Source: Bathynomus jamesi (Eukaryota; Arthropoda; Malacostraca; Isopoda; Cirolanidae). From it: a stretch of DNA of 64,000 nt. The notes beneath the pieces are model-generated. The model did not search any database. It was given only the letters and a program-made list of their open reading frames with translations, and was not told the origin of the DNA. The DNA is taken from the NCBI GenBank assembly GCA_023014485.1, contig JAJOZX010001072.1, positions 207,001-271,000 on the forward strand, given 5' to 3'. Made by a program: the position numbers and the translations under genes. This document shows, piece after piece, positions 1 through 10,378 of the stretch; positions within the stretch are counted from its first letter, which is position 1, and each line of letters opens with the position of its first letter.

Positions 1-57
1 GGTGTTATGTTGTATGTTATGTTATATTATGTTATGTTATATTATGTTATATCGTAA
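1..57. repeat. TTATG-rich simple repeat
   Basis: The window opens with imperfect pentamer and decamer repeats of TTATG/TATAT type. No coding content. Confidence 0.7.
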
Positions 58-84
58 ATGTCCATGTCCTTCCGTATCTTACTT

Positions 85-778
85 GGTGACAGGACAATTG
101 CGTCCTGGTCAAGTGCGTCCCGGACAAATGCGTCCCGGTCATTGGCGTCCCTGGACAATTGCGTCCGGTTTTATTTCGTCCCGGACAATTGCGTCCAGGA
201 CAATTGCGCCCAGGACAATTGCGCACTTCCCCAACTACTATATGAAGTTTATTTATTAGAGAAGTGAATAGAAAGTTCATTGTGACTTCATCTACGCAAT
301 TGTCCAGGGACGCCAATGACGAGGGACGAGTATGTTTGTTATTGTAATTTTGTATGGGATATAATGCCCGGTTAGATTAATTGAATGCCCAGTTAGGCCA
401 ACTGTATGCCTTGACGATTGGTTAGGTTAAGTTGTGATATTTTCGTTAAAACTAACGAAACTAACTTTATCTTAAGTGGACGTAACCCATAAAATTTGAC
501 AATGATGTTACTGATGATGGATAAAGTTTTAGAGAACAGTTTCGAACAGAACTTATGAACATATAACAAGTTTAATAGGTTAAAATGAAAAGTATATTTG
601 AAATTCCGATACTAACTTTCTATTCACTTCTCTAATAAATAAACTTCATATAATAGTTGGAGAAGTGCGCAATTGTCCGGGACGCAATTGTCCGGGACGC
701 AATTGTCCAGGGACGCCAATGACCGGGACGCATTTTTGTCCGGGACGCACTTGACCAGGACGCAATTGCCCTAGTATC
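85..778. mobile_element. foldback element, copy 1
   Basis: A 694-bp element whose arms (about 85-240 and 620-778) are inverted and are built from short tandem subunits of the type GGGACGCAATTGTCC. The ends read GGTGACAGGACAATTG on the left and CAATTGCCCTAGTATC on the right. The middle has a non-repeated spacer with the motif CCTAACCAATCGTCAAGG in reverse orientation. It is the reverse complement, over its full length, of the copy at 5111-5789. The right end abuts ATACAAGAG (779-787), the complement of the 9-bp sequence CTCTTGTAT found next to the other copy. No transposase is encoded. GG termini with a 9-bp duplication fit a MULE or Merlin non-autonomous element; the class is inferred. Confidence 0.8.
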
Positions 779-787
779 ATACAAGAG

Positions 788-1532
788 ATTTAGGGTTTAT
801 GGTTGGCTCAATAGCTTTAATCATTTCAAACATTCGTAAGTATGTGACCCTTTGTTTGTTAGGTAAAAGAGCATAAGTTATTGGTAGAACACCACCAAGT
901 TTTTGCGCAAGAATAATATAAACCTGTGAAAATAAGCTTGGAGCTACCTTAAATGTTCCATCAGCATACCAAATATCTGATGAAACTAAATGCTACAGCC
1001 AGCTTTTCCTTCCAAATAATAAGATCCTGTCTTCACCGGCCCCGCTGTCCTTCAATAGGAAATCTTCTTCTGTGTCTGGACCTGTCTTATATATCGTATA
1101 TTCATATAGCAATGTTAACTGTTGAAGGTCTGGAGGGTTAGGTGTGGGAGCACTAATTTCCTTCCGTTTTCGTCTTATTGTTTTCCTCATTGCTGACGCA
1201 GTAGGTAACGATCCTTGGACCGTTTGAGAAACATTTGTTAAAACTTCATTAATAACAACACATGGACTTTCCATTGTTTCAACAGCACGCCTTTTCATTT
1301 TGGTTGTCACTTGTGCCACCTCTACATTAACTGCTGATGGATTATGAGAATGCGCATTTATTTCCTTCACTACAACTCCAAACTTTGTATGAATTCTGGC
1401 TTTACATCTACCGAGCTGTTCACAACGCCAAAACATTAAGTCACTATCCACTTTGCTCACTTTATCAAAAATAAATAGGTTACCATTGTTGGCAAATTTT
1501 TCTCTGCCTCGCTGGCTGGAAATATGCTCCAT
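788..1532 (-). pseudogene. MULE transposase, N-terminal half
   Basis: Reads leftward from ATG at 1532. The first ~90 residues have FLYWCH-type character, with W-R-C and C-K-A-R-I-H blocks resembling the FLYWCH zinc finger that precedes many animal MULE transposases. After an in-frame TAG at 993-995 the same frame continues with DGTFKVAP, the hallmark of the MULE catalytic domain carrying the first Asp, and on to PNKQRVTYLRMFEMIK. Coding stops at 788, where it meets the 9-bp sequence bordering foldback copy 1. The missing C-terminal half is at 5790-6445 on the opposite strand. The protein is broken by the stop codon, by the foldback insertion and by the inversion. About 248 codons are present here. 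Confidence 0.8.
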
Positions 1533-1790
1533 CTTGAAGGGTTTCTGAAGTTTAACAGTAGAAGCTTAACAGAAATATAAGATACTAGCATCTTTTTCAA
1601 GCTTAAGTAAAGTTGCCAGCTTTCTCTAGAAGAAAAACATGTTAATAAAGTAAAGTTGGTTGGTTTTCCTAGTTATTAATTAATAATATAGAAAATTTAG
1701 AATATAGAATCTTATATTATCAAAATATTCAAAATATAAAATATTTATAATTTCCATTGTGTATATTGTGTATACATCTATATTTTTCTG
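1533..1790. other. AT-rich leader of the MULE
   Basis: AT-rich sequence between the MULE start codon and its terminal repeat. It would contain the transposase promoter. No further gene is seen. Confidence 0.4.
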
Positions 1791-1898
1791 GTGATGAGTT
1801 GACTGACGATGAGTTGGATCGGCGATGAGTTGGCTGGCGATGAGTCGGCGGCGATGAATCGGCGGCGATGAGATGGCGGCGATGAAAAGGTACCGACC
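1791..1898. repeat. MULE terminal inverted repeat, 5' end
   Basis: Minisatellite-like run of 15-16 bp units (GATGAGTTGGATCGGC and variants GATGAGTCGGCGGC) ending in GATGAAAAGGTACCGACC. It matches 6601-6714, which has the same subunits and lies beyond the C-terminal half of the MULE gene. The 9 bases after it, CTTTACAAG (1899-1907), recur as CTTGTAAAG at 6715-6723. I read this as the target duplication of the MULE inside a CR1 element. A 9-bp duplication is typical of MULEs. Confidence 0.8.
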
Positions 1899-2360
1899 CT
1901 TTACAAGTCCCTAGTCAGGCCTCATTTAGAATATGCAGTTCAGTTTTGGTGCCCGTACTTGCGTGAGGATATTGATAGGTTAGAAAGGGTTCAACGTCGT
2001 GCCACGAAACTGATTCCGTCATTGCGCAATAAGCCTTATGAAGATAGGATTAAAGAGTTAGACATGTGTTCACTCGAAACTAGGAGATTAAGGGGGGAGC
2101 TTATTGAAGTTTTCAAAATCGTTAATAACATCGATAATGTAAATTTTGACAAATTGTTCACTTTCGATAATAGTAATACTCGTAATAACGGATTTAAGTT
2201 GCGTGGCAGACGTTTCATTACTAATATCGCTAAAAATTTCTTTACGTTTAAAATAATTGATAAATGGAATAATCTTCTCGCGTCAGTCGTTCATTCTACC
2301 AGCGTTAATATGTTTAAGAACCGTCTTGACAGACATTTTAAAAATATTAACGTTGTTTAA
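1899..2360 (+). pseudogene. CR1-like reverse transcriptase, C-terminal part
   Basis: Continues the CR1 frame from the MULE insertion point: after CTTTACAAG the sequence encodes the SLVRPHLEYAVQFW block, then REDIDRLERVQRRATKLIPS and an LRGELIEVFKI block, which are the standard C-terminal segments of CR1/jockey-type reverse transcriptases. It ends with a stop after FKNINVV. The RT catalytic part of the same element is on the minus strand at 6715-8355, now separated by an inversion. Close relatives at 54.2-56.3 kb (minus) and 56.3-61.1 kb (plus) confirm the order of blocks. Confidence 0.85.
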
Positions 2361-2950
2361 AATAAATAAAAAAACAAAGTTAGCAACAGCAGCTCTGGTG
2401 GTGGTGCTCGAGGATGAGTCTGTTGACGATAAATGCCAGCTTGTGACATGCCAGCGTGTGATGCCAGCAATAAAAAAAAAAAAAAAATTAGACTAACACG
2501 TAGATGTAGCTCGTAGCGTAAACTAACCCACTTTTTGTTTAACTTTACCTACTTTTTTTTTTTCTTTCTTAACCTGTCCTTACTTTGCATGTCTGTAACT
2601 CTCTTTTCTTGCTGCATGTTTGTAGTTTGCATGGTATGACAGTGAGTCAAGACTGTGTTTGCATGGTTTGTAAGCGTTCTTATTTTACTTCTTTTCATCT
2701 TTCACCCCTCTCCTATTTTCTCCGACTATTTTTCTGACTTGTCGGCAGTGGCCGGCGGATGATGATGGTGAGTCTCTTTTCTCTTTTTCTGAATGAATGT
2801 TAACCCACGAGTGATAGGTGTTGCTCCTTACTTAACCCCTTATTCTCTTCTCTTCTCTTAACCCCCTACTCTTTCCTTTCTCTCGGGCTAACCGTAGAGT
2901 GGATCTTAGGGTCTTTGTTAGCCTTAGCTTCTGTACATCTGTAGATCATA
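2361..2950 (+). mobile_element. CR1 3' UTR and 3' terminus
   Basis: The untranslated tail shared with 15627-16215, 53465-54190 and 60541-61130. It includes a T/C-rich stretch, the block GAGTGGATCTTAGGGTC and a terminus made of CTGTAGAT-like octamers near 2935-2949. Ending in a short octamer repeat is a known property of CR1 elements. Confidence 0.8.
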
Positions 2951-3513
2951 ATTTCGCAGTCAACAGTTGATAGTTATAATCTTACAGATTAAAATGACGT
3001 CATGAATGACGACATTTATTCTGGACTGTGATTGGTCGAGGTTGAGGTCTTATATCAAAGCAAGTTTTACCTCTTAGTATGCGGATAAAGTTTCAGCAGC
3101 ACTCAACGTAAATGAATCTCTCGGTAAGATAGCTTCGAAGCTCTCCACACTGAAACCTATTCATGCTAAGTGGATTGTCTCTGCATAGGATAACGTACAA
3201 AAAATGAGGGAGACCATTCGGAAGGGTTGGGAAATTAGTGGCATTCATGACATTCTTGTTATCCAGTAATAATACAGTATAATTTAAAATGTTTTCACTG
3301 CTTTTACTTTACAATGTTTTATTACAATATACTGAATTTACTTTTTCAAATAAAGTATTTTAATGATCTAAGTTTTATTTTCTTACTATCTTCCAAAGCT
3401 TAGTTTAAATTGTCAAATTTTCGCCTGCTGGATATTTTCGCGAAAAACGCGAAAATTTCCTGCAGGCGAACATTTCGCATTCACTAATATATAAAAAATT
3501 CTATTGTAATAGC
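2951..3513 (+). other. intergenic; weak transposase-like remnant
   Basis: No intact gene. Between about 3085 and 3272 the plus strand can be read, through one stop, as a short peptide with blocks VNESLGKIASKLST, HAKWIV and ETIRKGWEISGIHDIL. This looks like the tail of an old transposase or captured protein, but I cannot name the family. A short hairpin lies at 3420-3470. Confidence 0.25.
3420..3470. repeat. short hairpin
   Basis: TTCGCCTGC is followed by ATTTTCGCG, a 4-5 base loop, then CGCGAAAAT and GCAGGCGAA, forming a nearly continuous stem of about 22 bp. Probably a relict palindromic element end. Confidence 0.6.
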
Positions 3514-4440
3514 TGTTCATATAGATTTGCAGTAATCATGATGGAACCTTATTACTGTATAAGACTAGTAAACTACATGGAGTTCAACGCTGTTCATGAT
3601 CATATTAATTGTTTATCTTTATGAATGCAGACATTACATTATAATTACCTGTATGTCAATGACTGCACAATTTAGGGTGGATCGATTTTACATCTTTTTC
3701 GATTTCCATATTCTAATAGAGACAAAAACTTGCGCATGCATGAGAAAATAGCCTCTGCAAAATCTTAGCTTAATAGGTAATCATCTTCTGCCCCCGGCAG
3801 AGCGATGAAAATCATATTTTAGTAGTCAAAAACGTATTTTTAAACCCTAGCCTAGAGTCATAAAATTTTGCGTGTGTGTTATTTCATGCCTAAGCAACGA
3901 TATAAATGCTATGGGAAATATATAAATGCATTATTTAAGACAAAGAGCCGATCTGAAAATATGTATATTATACATATTTTCAGATCGGCTCTTTGTCTTA
4001 AATAATGCATTTATATATTTCCCATAGCATTTATATCGTTGCTTAGGCATGAAATAACACACACGCAAAATTTTATGACTCTAGGCTAGGGTTTAAAAAT
4101 ACGTTTTTGACTACTAAAATATGATTTTCATCGCTCTGCCGGGGGCAGAAGATGATTACCTATTAAGCTACGATTTTGCAGAGGCTATTTTCTCATGCAT
4201 GCGCAAGTTTTTGTCTCTATTAGAATATGGAAATCGAAAAAATGTAAAATCGATCCACCCTACCAGTGCACATTCAATTGTCCTTTAGCTATATATGTCT
4301 GTGTTATATGTTGTTGGACTCGGTTGTTCCCCCTCCACCACACCTTCCCCCAGTTGGGGTACCTTGACTAACACTGCGGCGTCGCCACATGTACGGAATC
4401 GCCTGTGAGGCGAGGAACATTACATATGCGGGCAACTGTA
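3514..4440 (+). repeat. dispersed repeat copy A, split by palindromic MITE
   Basis: 3514-3672 and 4263-4440 match 16254-16383 and 16606-16762. Shared blocks include ATGGAACCTTATTACTGTAT, GTTATATGTTGTTGGACTC and GGCGAGGAACATTACATATG. In copy A the two halves are separated by the palindrome at 3675-4260; in copy B a different insertion sits nearby. No protein product recognised. Confidence 0.75.
3675..4260. mobile_element. 586-bp near-perfect palindrome with TA flanks
   Basis: Two arms of about 293 bp are reverse complements of each other with only a few mismatches (for example 3764-3784 against its partner, and a two-base difference near the outer ends). The centre is a single base at 3968. 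The outer ends read GGGTGG and CCACCC, each flanked by TA (3673-3674 and 4261-4262). TA duplication fits a Tc1/mariner-type MITE. The element has no open reading frame. Confidence 0.85.
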
Positions 4441-5110
4441 CATGAAACCCTGAACGAGGGGTAAAGATGTTTAAAATTTGTTACAAAAAATGAAAACCCG
4501 AAGTAAATTAAAGAAAAAGAAAATCCTTTCATTCTTCTTAGATTTGTTGAATACTGACTGACACACCGCATTATACCGTTTGATTTGTTTACGACTTGCA
4601 TAATACTGTGAGGCTTCAAAGAAGACTCTTCAAATGAGATGGTGTGATTAAAAAATAGTAATGCAGAAACGGTAAAAAGCGGTACTAAGGGGCCATTGGC
4701 GAATCCCCGCAGAAATGCCCACCCCGACCCCTACAGAAGAAGAAGGAGAGAGCCGAAATCAAGGTCCAGAGTTTTCGAGATGTCTGGACGCTCTACGCTC
4801 GAAATATTGGAGGTCAAAGACAAAGGGAAAGATAGACTGAGGAAGGTTGTTTCAAAGTTGACCGGTTGAGTAAATGAAAGATTAAGAATACCGGTTAACA
4901 CTTGCGTTAGAGAGTTGGACAGAAAAGGGTGAGAATATGTCGAAAATCTGGGACTGCAAGCTCTTCTTAAAGGAGGAGGCATGCAGTTAGAGAGTTCAGA
5001 ATCAAGTTAGGTCGTTGCATACTGTACGCAACATCCACCTTTGGAATAAAATTGAGTATAGGGAAAGTAGGAGGGTACAGAAGAGGGGGTTGCTGTCAGT
5101 CGTTTCAGAT
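4441..5110. other. no recognised gene
   Basis: Mixed-composition sequence with only short incidental frames. I find no family match, RNA gene or clear repeat structure here. Confidence 0.5.
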
Positions 5111-5789
5111 GGTACTAGGGCAATTGCGTCCTGGTCAAGTGCGTCCCGGACAAATGCGTCCCGGTCATTGGCGTCCCTGGGCAATTGCGTCCCGGACAAT
5201 TGCGCACTTCTCCAACTATTATATGAAGTTTATTTATTAGAGAAGTGAATAGAAAGTTAGTATCGGAATTTCAAATATACTTTTCATTTTAACCTATTAA
5301 ACTTGTTATATGTTCATAAGTTCTGTTCGAAACTGTTCTCTAAAACTTTATCCATCATCAGCAACATCATTGTCAAATTTTATGGGTTACGTCCACTTAA
5401 GATAAAGTTAGTTTCGTTAGTTTTAACGAAAATATCACAACTTAACCTAACCAATCGTCAAGGGCATACAGTTGACCTAACTGGGCATTCAATTAATCTA
5501 ACCGGGCATTATATCCCATACAAAATTACAATAACAAACATACTCGTCCCTCGTCATTGGCGTCCCGTGGACAATTGCGTAGGTGAAGTCACAATGAACT
5601 TTCTATTCACTTCTCTAATAAATAAACTTCATATAGTAGTTGGGGAAGTGCGCAATTGTCCGGGACGCAATTGTCCGGGACGCAATTGTCCGGGACGAAA
5701 TAAAACCGGACGCAATTGTCCAGGGACGCCAACGACCGGGACGCATTTGTCCGGGACGCACTTGACCAGGACGCAATTGTCCTGTCACC
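5111..5789. mobile_element. foldback element, copy 2
   Basis: 679-bp element in opposite orientation to copy 1 (85-778), with the same GGACGCAATTG-type subunit arms and the same central spacer. It begins GGTACTAGGGC and ends CCTGTCACC, then CTCTTGTAT (5790-5798). The spacer contains CTTAACCTAACCAATCGTCA and GGGCATACAGTTGACC, a core also seen in other element families in this window. The left flank (TCAGAT) shows no duplication of CTCTTGTAT, as expected if this end was exchanged with copy 1 during inversion. Confidence 0.8.
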
Positions 5790-6445
5790 CTCTTGTATGT
5801 GATTTTGAGTTAGCAGCGTTTACTGCCATAAAAGAAATATTCCCTGAAGTCGAAATAAAAGGGTGTTTCTTTCACTTAAGTCAGAATCTGCAAAAGCATT
5901 TAGCTGCATTGGGGTCTATTTCTCAATACAATAATGATGCAGATTTTGCTTTGAAAGCAAAAATGATACTTGCTCTAGCCTTTGTACCGGTTAATCATTT
6001 AGATTCCTATATTGATGCCCTGGCTGATGAATTGTCAGCGGAGCATATCCCACTATTAAACTGGTTGGCGGATAATTATATCGGCCGGCTAAATAGACGT
6101 GGAAATGGGAGACGAGCCCCTCTATTTCCTCCCGAAACGTGGAATGTGTATGCTCGAACATTAAGGAATGAAGATAGAACGAACAACCATGCCGAAGCAG
6201 CAAATCGCCGTCTACAAACAGAATTGGGAATGGATCATCCAACTATCTGGAAATTCATTGATGCACTAAGAAAAATACAGAAAGGACGAGACAAGTATCT
6301 GGAATCGCTTGTAGGAGGTCGTACTCCACCTTCAAAGCTTAAAAAATATCGCGACGCCGATGACCGGATTTTGAGAATAGTTTCAAGCTTCGAGGAACGG
6401 ACCCCCACAGAATATTTACGTGGGATTGCATACAATTTCCATTAA
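5790..6445 (+). pseudogene. MULE transposase, C-terminal half
   Basis: Starts mid-protein: CTCTTGTAT plus following bases read L-V-C-D-F-E-L-A-A, the second catalytic Asp block of MULE transposases. Then come GCFFHLSQNLQKH (the C-x2-H-type block), LLNWLADNYIG, and NNHAEAANRRL, where the Glu fits the third catalytic residue. It ends with a stop at 6445. A long upstream open frame exists only because it reads through the foldback arm and should not be taken as N-terminal protein. The true N-terminal half is at 788-1532 on the minus strand. Confidence 0.85.
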
Positions 6446-6600
6446 TCTTAAATGAATATGTAACCCTTTTTTAATCCTAATTTTAAACCTTTTTAATAAA
6501 TAACTTAATAAATAATAAATAATATAATGATTAATCATCTTTTCGTTTCCTAATCATTTTTTTTTTTTTTACTATTATTTGCGTTGTTTTATGAGCCATA
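6446..6600 (+). other. MULE 3' region
   Basis: AT-rich stretch with several AATAAA-type signals (6496-6520) and a T-run, between the transposase stop and the terminal repeat. Confidence 0.5.
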
Positions 6601-6714
6601 CTGGCGATGAGTTGGATCGGCGATGAGTTGGATCGGCGATGAGTTTGGCTGGCGTTGAGTTGGCGGCGATGAGTCGACGGCGATGAGATGGCGGCGATGA
6701 ATCGTCCCATCCCC
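6601..6714. repeat. MULE terminal inverted repeat, 3' end
   Basis: Same GATGAGTTGGATCGGC subunits as 1791-1898, ending GATGAATCGTCCCATCCCC, followed by CTTGTAAAG (6715-6723), the complement of the 9-bp duplication at 1899-1907. Confidence 0.8.
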
Positions 6715-8355
6715 CTTGTAAAGGGGCAATATAATATCCTTCGATTTAAATTCGAAATTACGCGCTATGAAGCCTAACATCCTATTAGCTTTTGCGCAAG
6801 ACTCCAGGCACTGGTTCCTAACCTTTAAATCCTTAGATACGCGTACGCCTAAATCTACTTCCTCGTCAACGTTCGCTAACTCCCTATCATCCATCGTGTA
6901 CGTGTAATTATTGTTGCGAGAACCTATATGCAAAACTTTACATTTGTCTACGTTAAATTGCATCTGCCACTTATCTGTCCACTCCATAATCCTATTTACA
7001 TCGTCTTGGAGCCTATTACTATCGTCCACGTTAACAACCTTACCGCCTATTTTAGTATCGTCCGCGAATTTTGACACGTTACTAGTCAATCCTACATGTT
7101 TGTCGTTAATGTAAATTACGAATAGCAATGGGCCTAACACTTTACCCTGTGGGACACCGCTACCTACATCTAACCACCCCGATTCACTACCATTAACTAC
7201 GACCCTCTGTCTCTTAGCATGAAGCCATTCTTCTAACGTTAGCTACCTGACCGCGTATACAGTGCGCTTTGACCTTCGCAATTAGTCTCCTATGCGGAAC
7301 TGTATCGAACGCCTTTTTAAAATCTAAATAAATAACGTCAGCTGCTCTATGCCTATCGTATTCGCGCACTATTTCGTTATAAAATTCTAACAAATTAGTT
7401 AAACAAAACCTATGGCGTCGAAACCCATGCTGACTACTATTAATCAAATCTCTACTTTCTAAGTGATCGATGACACGATCCCTAACTACGGATTCCAAAA
7501 GTTTACCGACAATTGACGTTAAGCTAATGGGCCTATAATTGCTAGCTACTGCGCGGTCGCCTTTTTTAAAAATAGGCGTGACGTTAGCTAATTTGAAGTC
7601 TTCAGGAATAATCCCCGTTTCGAGTGACTGGTTAAAAATCTTCGTTAAGGGGCCTACGATAACGTCTTTCAAATCTTTCAAATGTCTGGGATAAAAAGTG
7701 TCAGGGCCTGGAGCCTTGCTAACTTTTAGCCTATCGATATAATGCGCAATCTCAGCCTCGTAAACAGTCATTTCATCCAAAATAGTCTCGCTACTAAATG
7801 GAACGATATCGTCCACGTCGGGGACATTATTTACGTCTTCTACGGTAAAAACTGTTGCAAAAAAGTTATTGAAAATACCCGCCATCGCCTGAGCGTCAGA
7901 AGCCAAAGCGCCATTAACATCCACTAGAGGGCCTATGTTATCTTTTATCGGCTTACGATTATTTACGTATTCAAAAAACTTTTTTGGATTATGTTTACTA
8001 TCCGCAGCTATAAGTATCTTTAAATTACGCTTGGCATTCCTAACTAATCTTTTAACCTGACGCCTAAGCTCGATATATCTATTAAAGTTAGCTGCCGTGC
8101 CATTGCGCTTACTAAGTCTATACGCTCTATGACGCTCGTTTATGAACTCTCCTATTTCCCTAGTCCACCACTTCGGCCTACCACGATTTCTAGCGCGCTT
8201 GGGCCTACGAGGAATAAACTCCCTTTCAATATTCCTAAAACTTTCTTTAAACGCCACCCAATGCAAATTCGTGCCATTACCCATAAATAAGTTATCCCAG
8301 TCCACTACTCTCATCCTATCCGCAAAACTATCAAAATTAGCCCTGCGAACTCGTC
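6715..8355 (-). pseudogene. CR1-like element, endonuclease tail and RT part
   Basis: Reads leftward. From about 8355 it gives the linker after the endonuclease (FDSFADRMRVVDWDNLF), then the RT palm blocks: PGPDTFYPRHLK, NYRPISLTSIVGKLLESVV, HGFRRHRFCLTNL, VIYLDFKKAFDTVPH and, after a frameshift near 7250, GVPQG and the catalytic FADD box (VSKFADDTKIGG). It stops at 6715, where the MULE is inserted; the remaining C-terminus is at 1899-2360. The element is 5'-truncated near 8355. Not functional. Confidence 0.85.
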
Positions 8356-8725
8356 CTGCGAACTCGTCCAAGGATATGAAAGAGCGAAATTTGCCTGCGC
8401 GAAATTAACCTGGTTTACAGTATATATACTTATACACTTATATATACACTTATATATACTTATAAACTCGTACAATATTATACTAATGTTTGTGAAATGA
8501 CGTTCATGGGCCAAACCGAGGTGTTGTTGGTTAGCCGATCAACCCACCCTGATCAAGGAAGCCGGCGGCACGCAGGTAACCGATCGCCCTCTCCGGAGTG
8601 AACCAGTGGTTCAGCGCACTAGTGATGTTGTGTTCTATATTGTGCTAGAGGTGTTGCCATGGTTACTGGCATGATCTATGCTCATACCATATTCCTACAC
8701 CGTATGAAGAACACCGACTCTGAAA
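8356..8725 (+). other. 5' region of Tc1-like element
   Basis: AT-rich palindromic stretch (8410-8470) followed by the 5' untranslated part of the Tc1-like transposon. The segment ATTATACTAATGTTTGTG to GGGCCAAACC also occurs, reversed, at 15180-15225 in a deleted copy, which marks it as part of the element. Confidence 0.5.
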
Positions 8726-10075
8726 ATGAATCCAGCTCAAGATAAAATTGCACAGCGAGGCCGGATAATTGGTATGCGGGAAGCAGGCATCCCTGTAGCT
8801 GACATAGCCATGGAACTGGGAATTTCGAAGCCTACTGTTAGACGCTGGGTGCAGAGATGGCAGGAGACTGGGAATCTGCTAGTTCGTCTTAAGTGTGGGG
8901 CATCAAGAAAGACCACCCCAGAAGAAGACCGGGGAATAATTAACGAAGTGCAGAACGATCCTATCAACAACGCAGTCACCATCCGGGAGACACTACGTAT
9001 GGGCGTGTCAGTGGACACCGGAAGGAGACGGTTGCATGAAGCAGGATATCACCACCGTACTCCTACCAAAAAAGAGAAGATCGAGGAACGACATCATCAG
9101 GCCACACTCTCGTTTTCTCGCCAGCATATAAATGATGATCTGGTATATTGGAGCAGCGTTATCTTCTCTGAGGAGAAGACGTTTACGTCTACAACTCATG
9201 GCCGTCTTCAGTGTTGGCGACAGAACAACACGAGATATGCCCGCCAAAATATTTACGGAGTGGCACGGAGTGGGCACGTGACGGCGAATGTGTGGGGATG
9301 GATGCACCTGCAAGGACTAGGAGAGCTGACTGAGATCCACGGAAGGTTTACGGCAGATCAATATATAGAGATCATGGAGGATGTGATGCTGCCTTCTGTA
9401 CGTGCGTATGCCTTGCCCTATCCTGAGCGGATTATTTTTATGTAGGTATGTTGTATTTGTGTGTTATAGAATATTATACTATTACTAGAGTAAGATTTAT
9501 GTATTACACGCATTTGTAGGTCCGGTTTTCACATTTACATGGGACGAACAATGGTCATAAAATTGTTCTTTAACTCTTTCAGTACTATGACAACACTTTA
9601 GGATTTTATTCTGGATAACTGTAGACTGTATTATTTGTATAACGGCACACAATTACATTTAGCTGAGAGAAACCTCTAATACATAGGGGTTAAAACCTAT
9701 CTCGAATAGTGGGTTAGTGATGAAGCGTATGGATGAGATATAATTTTACTTTTAATATTTAAAATCCATTTGCAGGACAACTCTCCTATCCACACCGCCA
9801 GGATTGTTAGAAGGTGGCTCGAGGAGCAGCGAAATCTAGAACTACTGGACTGGCCTAGTAAGGGGTGTGACCTCAACCCCATTGAGAACGTGTGGGGGAA
9901 TGTGGGGAACTCGTGGGAGCCTGTGCAAGAGCGGACCAGCCGCCAGCTGCTGGATCACACTATGGCTGAGTGGGAGATGTTCCGAAGGAACACACACATC
10001 ATATATAACCATGTTGCATCTATGCCTCACAGATTACAAGATGTAATAGAAAATAATGGGGGATGGAGCAAATAG
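8726..10075 (+). pseudogene. Tc1-like transposase with intron
   Basis: Two exons, 8726-9445 and 9776-10075, give about 339 codons, the usual Tc1 length. The N-terminus is an HTH (GMREAGIPVADIAMELGIS, then PTVRRWVQRW). The catalytic core shows FSEEKTF where FSDE is expected, so the first Asp is replaced by Glu. QDNSPIHTA carries the second Asp and NPIENVWG the Glu. The intron 9446-9775 has a GTATGT donor and TTTGCAG acceptor in phase 0. The codon at the exon end is TAG where CAG (Gln of QDN-type motifs) would be expected, so one C-to-T change kills both the reading frame and a canonical CAG|GT donor. Immediately after the stop the element is interrupted at 10094 by another transposon. Confidence 0.8.
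9446..9775 (+). other. intron of the Tc1-like gene
   Basis: 330 bp, AT-rich, begins GTATGTTG and ends CCATTTGCAG. Introns are uncommon in Tc1-like transposases. Confidence 0.6.
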
Positions 10076-10378
10076 TAACTATGAACCGGGTATTAAGGTA
10101 GGTTGATTTTCTGCATTCTTTTAGATATCGACTTTGGACTAGTCGAGATAGTCAGGGCTTAATATGATAATAACTGACAAAAAATTACAGATCCCTAGCT
10201 TTAACCGTTTTTTGAGGAAACCGTCCCAAAAATCGTCAAAAAATCGTACCGAAAAATACCACATTTTCGCAATTTTCGGCCGAAAAAATCATGCTATTTT
10301 CATAAAAAAATCCTGAAAAAAGTTACAATTTTATTGAAAAAAAGTAAAAAAAACATGTACAAAGTCAAATAGACACAT

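Noticed and set aside
2..316. Overlapping frames at the left edge on both strands
   Set aside because: They consist of translated foldback subunits (GGGACGCAATTGTCC) and contain no protein family signal.
1791..1898. CRISPR-like regularly spaced short repeats
   Set aside because: The units are directly contiguous minisatellite copies without spacers, and the context is a eukaryotic transposon terminus.
4731..4982. 83-codon minus-strand frame in a GA-rich segment
   Set aside because: Low-complexity Pro/Ser/Leu composition and no family match.
5303..5789. N-terminal extension of the long plus-strand frame ending at 6445
   Set aside because: It reads through the foldback element; the MULE coding part starts only at the target duplication 5790.
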